This document shows, piece by piece, positions 23,201 through 60,000 of a DNA stretch of 60,000 nucleotides (positions are counted from its first letter, which is position 1; the number at the start of each line of letters is the position of its first letter). The position numbers and the translations under genes are program-made. Source of the DNA: Nymphaea colorata (Eukaryota > Streptophyta > Magnoliopsida > Nymphaeales > Nymphaeaceae); contig NC_045151.1 in NCBI RefSeq assembly GCF_008831285.2, forward strand, positions 2,043,544 to 2,103,543, given 5' to 3'. The notes under the pieces were generated by a model. It made no database searches and had not been told where the DNA came from. It worked only from the letters and a program-made list of their open reading frames with translations.

Positions 23201-24375
23201 TAACTTTAGCAGATGATACACCAGCAGATCCACCCCAAGGGAATATTGGGGAATCAGGAGAGCTTCTTGAAGGTGACAGATCTAAAGACTCAAGAAGTAT
23301 CGACTTGACAAATAATGAAGTATAATCTCTGTTTCAAGTACTCACTAGAGTATGATGGTTTAAGTACTGTCTAATGTGTAAATGGATTATGCAGGAAATT
23401 GTCCTCACTAATGAGCGCTTCCTTGTCCCTGAAATGCTCTTTCATCCTGCTGATTTGGGTATGTATCTTCGTGATGAATTTAGAGGAGATTGTGTTATTT
23501 GAAGAACCTTTAATCTTCATTTGAGATTTGCTGCATCTTTCATCTCACAGATGGCTGCCTACATCATATCTTTGATCTTTGATTGAAATTTAGTAGTTTC
23601 ATAAATTGCTGCCTGTAGTTTTAATATTCGTTTGAGATTGCTGCATCTTTCTTTTTTATTTGAGGTTCAATAGTTTCATAGATGGCCGCCTACGTGATTC
23701 TTTTGTCTTTATTTGAGATATAGTAGTTTAATGGTTCCTGTTTACATGAACGGTTATGGTCCTATTTCCATTTTCACCTCTTTGGTATTGTATTGTCTCT
23801 ACAAGGGATGAATGAAGCTGGACTTGCCGAGTGCATCGTCCGAGCTATTGAGGCCTGTCATCCTTACCTCCATCCAGTGCTTTTTAATAGGTAATGTTGT
23901 TAGTATTCATGTTAGTGACATGTAGGTCGTGGTTGTTACTTTACCAGTCACTACACTTTGTATTCAAATTGCAGCATTATTTTGACGGGTGGGAGCACAC
24001 AGTTCCCTCGATTTGCTGAAAGACTGTGAGTGCTTATTTATTTATGTTTTTTGGCTGAAAGATCATTTGTAACATCTAAGTAATACCCTTTTCTGCCTAT
24101 AGAAAAAGAGAGCTTCGGCCACTTGTCTGTGATGAATACCAAGTAACTATAACAACTCAAGAAGAGTATGTAATTTCCTTTTGCATCACAAGTCACAGCA
24201 TGCTTTGCAATTTGTAGATCTCATTTTTAATTTGCTTCTCTGCAGTCCAACTTTGGGTGTTTGGAGAGGTGGATCACTTTTGGCATCTAGCCCAGATTTT
24301 GAAGCAATGTGTGTGACAAAATCCGAGTATGAGGAGCTTGGATCTGCTCGCTGCCGACGCAGGTTTTTGCACTGA
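8203..24375 (+). CDS. ARP6: Actin-related protein 6 (SWR1 complex subunit), seven exons with a 14.2-kb first intron
   Basis: The exons are 8203-8927, 23097-23319, 23395-23458, 23806-23890, 23975-24025, 24103-24165 and 24246-24375. All junctions are GT-AG and phase-consistent, giving 446 codons plus stop. The start at 8203 gives [15 protein letters not shown], the actin-fold phosphate-1 loop with Asp11. Downstream are [12 protein letters not shown] near residue 167 (phosphate-2 loop), [64 protein letters not shown] and [15 protein letters not shown] near residue 369. These are diagnostic of plant ARP6. ARP6 belongs to the nuclear SWR1 complex, which deposits H2A.Z and controls FLC, flowering time and temperature responses. 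The protein is about 25 residues longer than Arabidopsis ARP6 (421 aa from memory). The extra length is a His/Gly/Ser-rich insert near residues 38-52 and an acidic/polar stretch late in exon 2. All later exons lie within 1.3 kb, so the size of intron 1 is due to inserted elements. Confidence 0.93.
9187..9482 (-). repeat. LTR of the minus-strand Copia copy (outer left end)
   Basis: Read on the minus strand, it begins near TATTGGATAGTAGCC, just after a purine-rich PPT-like tract (AAGTGAGAAA), and ends CCCGGGAATAATACTCCCA. It aligns along its full length with the plus-strand LTR at 19951-20249. Both contain a TCTATTTAAG TATA-like element. The terminal TG is mutated to TA. Confidence 0.8.
9690..12670 (-). 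pseudogene. Copia pol remnant (minus arm)
   Basis: Fragments in several frames, in order: the protease motif [15 protein letters not shown] near 12630, [19 protein letters not shown] near 12450, the GAG-pre-integrase [14 protein letters not shown] near 12140, the integrase TDICGPF near 12060, RT fragments around 10860-10480 with [15 protein letters not shown] following the catalytic region, and RNase H/C-terminal residues near 9990-9700. Stops and frameshifts occur between nearly all blocks. It is non-functional. Confidence 0.75.
12905..13561 (-). pseudogene. Copia gag fragment (minus arm)
   Basis: Starting at the Met at 13561, the frame stays open for about 218 codons and has the Copia gag pattern: [19 protein letters not shown] near the N terminus, [20 protein letters not shown], then [20 protein letters not shown] and [10 protein letters not shown]. 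The frame breaks before the zinc knuckle. At the knuckle a stop replaces the second Cys of the CCHC motif and the last Cys is changed to Tyr. The gag of the other arm keeps the knuckle intact, so the two copies decayed independently. Confidence 0.8.
13576..13890. other. Loop between the two head-to-head Copia arms
   Basis: About 310 bp of A/T-rich DNA lies between the two gag 5' ends. Both sides share the short sequence ATTAATTTAGAAATGACTTC at the gag start. Two similar sub-blocks containing TTTCAGCAATTT occur near 13735 and 13835. There is no LTR and no clear primer-binding site, so the 5' ends of both copies are missing. Confidence 0.6.
13901..14696 (+). pseudogene. Copia gag remnant (plus arm)
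   Basis: The frame begins [20 protein letters not shown] and is stopped near 13970 where the minus arm has Trp. It reopens at 13984 and runs to 14439 with the gag pattern ([20 protein letters not shown]). It then frameshifts into a segment ending with an intact CCHC zinc knuckle near 14640-14684. The knuckle confirms the assignment. Confidence 0.8.
16140..16262. repeat. Tandem repeat inside the Harbinger-like element
   Basis: Three diverged units of roughly 45 bp share TTTGATGCACARGAAGAATT followed by a GGTAAATTTAAC-type block. Each unit repeats part of the terminal sequence (GTTTGATG and GGTAAATTT), suggesting amplification of the element's subterminal region. Confidence 0.75.
17695..17850. 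repeat. Cluster of GGGTGGAATTCCACCC-type palindromes
   Basis: Four short hairpin-forming palindromes of the form GGGTGRAATTYCACCC occur in about 150 bp. Another palindrome based on CCGAGCTCGG lies between them. They sit just inside the right end of the Harbinger-like element and are candidate subterminal binding or hairpin sites. Confidence 0.75.
19951..20249 (+). repeat. LTR of the plus-strand Copia copy (outer right end)
   Basis: It follows the polypurine tract AAGTGGGAGA. It starts TGTTGGATAG and ends ATACTATCA, which gives the canonical TG...CA ends and about 299 bp. A TATA-like CTATTTAAGG is at 20154-20163. It is the reverse-complement partner of 9187-9482. Confidence 0.8.
20250..23096. 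other. Remainder of ARP6 intron 1, nothing recognised
   Basis: This stretch continues from the Copia LTR to the exon 2 acceptor (TTTCTTTTGCAG at 23085-23096). No coding exon, inverted-repeat element or LTR was recognised. A stretch at about 21650-22330 has near-average base composition and scattered short frames but no family similarity I can name. It could be an old, unrecognised repeat. Confidence 0.5.
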
Positions 24376-24739
24376 CGATCACAAAATGTCATATATGCAA
24401 AGGCGGATATAGATGCTGAAAGATGGAATTGAATAACGTGAGGTATCTCCTTGGACATCATTAAACATGAAAATACCAACGTGATGCTTTTCTTGTGATA
24501 CTTAAACTATGACCCTTTTTACCTCTATTGATATGTGATGAACATTGATTTGAATAAAGAAAAAATGACAAACTCAATATATAACTAGATTAGGCTGGTC
24601 CAATCAGTGTCTACCAGCATTAACATTTTTGCTATTGTTTTACTAAATCTTCTGTAAGGATGTGATCTTTAAATGATACAAAAAATGATGTATTTTCAAT
24701 GCATATATGAGTCAATGTCTGGAAAACCATATTCACTGG

Positions 24740-24821
24740 ATGTAAAGTAAGGTTTTGGAGTCTTGCATATTAAAAAGAACATGTAAAGTAAGGTTTTGGA
24801 GTCTTGCATATTAAAAAGAAC
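24740..24821. repeat. Exact 41-bp tandem duplication
   Basis: The 41-bp unit starting ATGTAAAGTAAGGTTTTGG occurs twice in direct succession (24740-24780 and 24781-24821) without any mismatch. It lies about 365 bp downstream of the ARP6 stop codon. Confidence 0.95.
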
Positions 24822-27794
24822 AAAAAATTTTGCAAGTTTTTTTAAGGGTTTACCATGTTGTGATCAGATGATCCAATACTTGATTCCTAGTGCTAAACAT
24901 CTGTTAAGTTAGATGACTAAGATAGTTTAAGGACTTCAGACATTCTGAGTTCGTCCGGCAGCATGTTGGGTTTCAGTACTTGAGATTGAACAATTATAGA
25001 TGCATATTCTTGTTCATGAGTTTGTGGTCCATCCGATCCTTCATAAGGTAGTCACTGTTTAGCCAACTTATGCTTGAAACTTTTTGTTCAAAATTACTGA
25101 AAATTATCTGATGGGCACCTTGACGGATATCAGAAATGTATTTGAAGGAAATGTGAAGAATGATCCAAATTATAAATATCCTGAATCTTCATTCATACCT
25201 GCGAAACTTTGTATAATAAATCTTGAATCATGCTGTGAATTGTAAACTATAAAAAATAAAATTGTGATATTTTTTCAAGTTACATGGTGTTATTGCTGAT
25301 ATTGCTTGTATTCGGCTGTTGTTCGTGATCCTGGAACCCTGCTGCATCTCATGGTCAATGGTGCTTCTGTTACTAAGTCAAGAGATGTTCGATGTCTTAT
25401 CTTTAGCTACATTGGATAACAGCATCATCCACTGCATCAACAGCCAATCAGCTAAATGAAAATGGCTGCCATAGAGGTTATCATTTTCATGTGGGAATCG
25501 CAAGAACAGAGCGCTAAACTATTTACATGAGCAGGCATTCAGAAAAATGGGCTTCCTGTCCTTTTCTCGTCAGCCACGGTTGGCCGGGCATTTTTGCCAG
25601 GTTGTACAGCGATGATTATCATACTCTTTGCCTTTGAACTCAATGGTCGATAATTCAGTCTGAAAACATGAAGAAGTACTGGAAAAGGCACTGGCATATG
25701 AAAATAATTGTGTATTTATAACGCTGGTCGTTCATTGATAAAACTATGATTTTGGTAGGCATATTTACATAGCCGCCGACGGCCGGCGCCGGAGCAGCTT
25801 CCATTGAATTATATATATCCATGTTAGAAAATGTGCACCTAATACTAAAACAATAAATTCGGCTGGTAAGATGGCTGTTTGATTTTGGATCTGCATGGTC
25901 TCTCTCTCTCTGTCTCTCTCCCCCTCTGAATTGATGAGCCCCAACCACCAACACTGACGAGCAAGGTTGCACAGATGCCGAGTAAGACCGAGCCTGACAT
26001 GTTCGAACTTGGCTTAATGCCAAAAGATAACCCTTTGTTCAACCCAGGCTCGAGCTGGGTCTATCAGACAAGCACCAGACCTGAACCGTCCGTTTGATTT
26101 GCTCATACCTCTTTCCTGCAATGCCAGTGCATGGTGTTTCATTAGATTCATTTACGAAGATGTTCATTTCCTCGTTTGCTATTCGTCATGTCCTTTCTCC
26201 TGTTCAAAGTTGATTCTGCCCATGTTCGCAGAGTTTTAATCTCTCCACTAAGGTCGGTACATGAAATCGTAGTCTGATTTGTCAATGCCCAGGGGCCTTT
26301 GATCGCCTTTAAATGCCAAATTCACGAATCATTAGACAATATCTAATCTCAGATAAAAAAAAATAGTGTTTGATCTTAATTCCATGGATTTCAGTTCTTA
26401 AAGTCCTAAAATTAAACTAGAAAGTGATGGGCTATGATTTTCCTTATTTGGTATCACATATTTGAACAAAGGTAATGGCTGAAGGCCACAATGCGAAGAC
26501 TCAAGAAGACAATGACTTGTGTGATGCACTTGTTCTCTTGGCATTCATCGGAATCCATGCTCCGTCTTACCCAGCTTCTTACTCCGTTTTGCTTTCCATG
26601 TTCTATTGACATCCCTTCGTGCAGCTTGCTATTATTCAACTCTTCCGCCCTCGGCTCCATTGTCCTAGCTTGATTCCCTTACACCATACGAACTCTGTCT
26701 ACGATTCTTGCATCTGCCATAGACAATAATTCTTGTCCGACCACTCTTTCAAACCCATGATTGACATCTCTCCTTGCTTCTTTCTTTCCCACGTCATTCA
26801 ATCCATTGAACTTCAACACATTTTACATGTAAATTTGAAAATTTTCATTTGGCATGTACAAAAATTCTGAAAAAATCTATTTCAGCTCCTGTTAAAACTT
26901 TGAAACTATGATTCCACTTCTCTAGTGGAAAATTTCTAGCTCCACGGCTGCTAGTGCCCATCTTTAATGGCAACATCCGCGTCAAATAATCTTTTAGTTT
27001 AGGTAAGAGACTGGATTTTCTGTCCAGTTAAGGTCGGCAGCTGCAGCCGGTGTCTTCAATTGCTCAACTAAGAAACCCTATCAAAACTTACCAGAAGCTG
27101 AAGGAAGTTAAATACATGTAAGGTCAGAATCGAAAACTGAATCCATCTCATTAGCCCATGTTGGGTCAAACCAAGAAAATTGGGCTCCGTTTCCTATAAG
27201 ATGCGAGCCAAACTCAGGTTGCCGGTCTCAGTATCAAGCCATGCAACAAAGTATCTTCAATTTAATACCTTTCTCATTCCCTTTTTCACCACCTGCTTAT
27301 CATCTATAGTGGTTTAGAATTTGTTGTTGGTCATAGTCCATATCCACGTCCATGTCCATGTATACATGAAAATTTTTCATCAATGCGATTTTATAGTGTT
27401 GCTAACATTGCCTGATCGTTAGTACTTGGGGGACATCTTGATGAGGCTGAAGCCCCTCCCCCTTTTTCACTGTTACCAGGGTCCAGGGATATTTCGTGAT
27501 TTTGGTGGGGAGTAGGACACCTGTCAACTAGATGTTGTACATCCACCGTCTGCACCCCAAAAGAATAGTACCCATACCCATACGAATCGGCTTAAGCAAT
27601 CGCTCTCCATGTAGCTAGATTTCAAGATCGATGTTTAGGCAGGCCTTTCTAAACAAACCGGAATCTCTTTGTGAAAAGTTGAGGAAGTTGATCCATAGAT
27701 TTCCATACACAGCTTTTGTGATCACATACGAAGACATTTCATTTTCCTTTTGTAATAACAAGCTTTGATGGCTAAAAGAATGTTTCAGTTCAAC

Positions 27795-28109
27795 TCAGAC
27801 TGATACATCAAGATTTATAGCAATTTTCGACTCAAATGTATCACCTGAGAGAATGGCTCTTGAATCTAGTGCACATAGAGAACCTTCCAATCCCGCTCTA
27901 GATGCAGCATAATTTCCTATAGCATTTAAGCCTTCTAATACAGAAAAATTATGACCAAGGGCATCAGATTTTTTTTTTTTAATGTTTGGACCATCGGCTG
28001 ACACTCCCTTTGTCACTCCAAATTTTTTTTGGCTATGTTTTCGACTCATCGAGCTACATATTTGACCACATCCATAGGCTGTTCTAGTCCGTATATTTAA
28101 ACAACACAT
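27795..28109 (-). CDS. Unrecognised small open frame or exon fragment
   Basis: The 104-codon minus-strand frame has a C-terminal half of normal amino-acid composition (ALGHNFSVLEGLNAIGNYAA and SRAGLEGSLCALDSRAILSG, then DTFESKIAINLDVSV and stop). The N-terminal half is low in complexity and contains KKKK from a poly-T run. I do not recognise a family. The C-terminal half could be the last exon of a degraded gene or a captured fragment, or chance. There is no supporting neighbour on the same strand between the genes. Confidence 0.18.
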   Translation of the reverse strand: MCCLNIRTRTAYGCGQICSSMSRKHSQKKFGVTKGVSADGPNIKKKKSDALGHNFSVLEGLNAIGNYAASRAGLEGSLCALDSRAILSGDTFESKIAINLDVSV

Positions 28110-28227
28110 CCTTCATAATGGACATCAAAATCATTTTTCAAGATGCACCAAACAAAAATGATTCAAAATTTACACATCAAAAAGGTGTATCCCAAAGCAA
28201 TGATTTTCTTCATCCAAGTCATACAGT

Positions 28228-28292
28228 CAAACCTACCTCTCTCTCCCTCTCGCTCTCTCTCTCTCTCTCCCCCCCTATATATATATATATAT
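28228..28292. repeat. CT and TA microsatellites
   Basis: A (CT)n tract is followed directly by C-rich sequence and then (TA)n. A very similar CT-then-TA arrangement recurs at 29033-29083. Confidence 0.85.
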
Positions 28293-29032
28293 GAAGAAGG
28301 CTAGATGTTGCCGGATGAATATTTCCATTTCACGGCAGCTACTTTTCAACTTAAAAGTAAATATTTTTAAGCTTATAATCTTCATTTCTTGCACTGATTT
28401 GATTGTTAACGTGTCTAGATTGGGACCCGAACATTTTAAGAGAGAAAAAATACATCTAAATGCGTTTTTAATGGACCAAAAATAGTTTTTCCTTTTTTTT
28501 TTCGTGTGCTGCTACATTCTTTGAACACCAGGTGATTTCTCTTGGATTTTCACGGGACTTGAGGTTTTTAAGTGCATACTAGTTTAGAAGTTTTGTTAGT
28601 ATTCCCAGCATTCAATGGAACCAAAAACTGACAGAAATAATTGATTTTTGGCCGGAAAAAGCAATATGAACCCTTGAATCCGCCAGCAACAACTTGGATT
28701 TTCCGAGGGTCTGGGTGCCAATTTTTGGTCAAAATTTTAGGCTTTTTTTTTTGTTGGATCTTATTTAGTGCCATGAGATCTATAGTTCCTCTTGAAAAAT
28801 CTGCAAGAAAATAAAGTCAAATGGGCATTGATCAGTTGCAATTCTAGGTAAAGAAAAAAGAAACAGCAATTGGGCGGCGTTCTGCAGCGAGTATCATCTT
28901 TTACAGGAGGCAGAATAGGTAATTACATCAACAGAAAAAGGCACTCTTAGCCTTAATCAAAGCCGCCCATTCAACCCAAATCTAACCGCCCAATGATTGC
29001 ATAAAAGTTTGGAAAAGGTCTCCCAAATATCC

Positions 29033-29046
29033 CTCTCTCTCTCTCT

Positions 29047-29083
<37 letters not shown>
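29033..29083. repeat. CT then TA microsatellite
   Basis: A (CT)n tract passes directly into (TA)n, the same composite structure as at 28.23-28.29 kb. Confidence 0.85.
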
Positions 29084-29084
<1 letters not shown>

Positions 29085-30021
29085 CAATCACACTGTAAAT
29101 CATCATTAATGTCAGTCACGCTTTAGTCAAGGATAGAATTTTAAATTTTAACCATCCAACAATGAACTTGCAAAACATTGACTGTCATATTTGATGAAAA
29201 ATAACTTCTGAATCATATGATTCTTTTGTGAGAGAATAATCAACAGCTTATTTCAAGAAAATATAATTAAAAGCATGTTTTTTAGCAAAAGCACTTGAAC
29301 CTATGACATGAATTTGAACAGTTGTTTTTTAACCTATGACAAACCAGAACTTGGGGCAGATCATACTTTGAAAGAAAATGTAACCATGAAAAGGATCTCA
29401 CACTAATGCAGTTCAAATTGTCATGGTTCATATAGGCACGTACCGTACACATCTTTTTATTCTGGAACCAAGCCAGGTCGTACATTCGACTACTTTTCTG
29501 CATATATCACAACAGTTTTTACAAAAAAATGCCGTTAAACTGAATACACAGTAATTTGATCACAAGGTGCAGCAAACCAACATCCGCCAAGATTGACCGG
29601 CATCCAGCCTACTTGTGAACAAAAAATAATGTCTTCGTTCTAGCTAAAGAACAGAGATCCTCATCATGCACGCAAGGGAGGTCCTACGCCGCTGCAAAGG
29701 CCGCCTTCCGACTTCCAAATAGATAGTCTGGAATCGACCTTCATGGAGGCACTCGCATCTTCAAAATGTCCTTAAACAAGAAACTCTTGCAGCCTGATCT
29801 TACAAGAAAGAGAACCACAACATCACTGTATTATTCGAAGCAATGTCCTGGCATGTTGCTGCTTTCTCCACGTCTTATCACCACCCTCAACATATGCAAA
29901 AAGGTCCAGATTTTGACCAGGCTTGATATACAGCAGTTCATAATAACTTGCAGGCAGACCATCTTAGATCCATTTCTCACAGAAACAGATCGACACATGC
30001 ATTCTCAAGATTCCCTATTAC

Positions 30022-60000
<29,979 letters not shown>

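Larger units (their letters stand above)
24376..30021. other. Intergenic region between convergent ARP6 and WDR11-like genes
   Basis: The two genes point towards each other, so both 3' UTRs lie here. No complete gene was recognised. Contents seen: an exact 41-bp tandem duplication at 24740-24821, CT-rich microsatellites near 25900 and 28230-28270, a (TA)n tract at 28274-28292, CT/TA tracts at 29030-29083, and one minus-strand frame (27795-28109) with coding-like composition that is listed separately. Confidence 0.55.

Overview
This window is nuclear DNA from a flowering plant. The reading is based on three plant-type genes with GT-AG introns, A/T-rich introns filled with transposable elements, many TA microsatellites, and Copia, hAT and Tourist/Harbinger-like elements. 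The species cannot be told from the sequence alone. Several introns exceed 4 kb because of inserted elements.

Layout. (1) About 1-6074, minus strand: a six-exon partial gene for a chloroplast protein that best matches PIFI (post-illumination chlorophyll fluorescence increase). Its last exon(s) were not found. (2) About 6.1-8.2 kb: an intergenic region with MITE-like repeats, separating PIFI from a divergently oriented gene. (3) 8203-24375, plus strand: ACTIN-RELATED PROTEIN 6 in seven exons (446 codons). Its first intron is 14.2 kb and holds an 11-kb foldback. The foldback consists of two head-to-head, decayed copies of one Copia retrotransposon, each with its LTR on the outside. The plus-strand arm carries a later 1.87-kb Harbinger-like insertion. 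(4) 24.4-30.0 kb: an intergenic region between convergent genes with no clear gene. (5) 30022 to beyond 60000, minus strand: the C-terminal half of a WDR11-like WD-repeat protein. Fifteen exons were placed, and one junction and the N-terminal half are unresolved or outside the window.

The WDR11 introns hold most of the remaining elements. An apparently intact 3.5-kb hAT transposon (31481-34981) has a perfect 8-bp target duplication, a complete 781-aa transposase model and unusual CGTATCG-type palindromes at both ends. A Tourist-like MITE lies at 38.7 kb. A second, degenerate Copia element (41.8-46.5 kb) carries three separate internal tandem duplications. TA/CA microsatellites and a 40-bp minisatellite are also present.

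The three host genes do not form a functional unit: one is linked to the chloroplast NDH/plastoquinone pathway, one to the SWR1 chromatin complex, and one is a trafficking-type scaffold. I saw no rRNA gene, convincing tRNA gene, CRISPR array or prokaryotic feature. The most unusual signals are the ARP6-intron retrotransposon palindrome and the intact hAT element with its palindromic ends.
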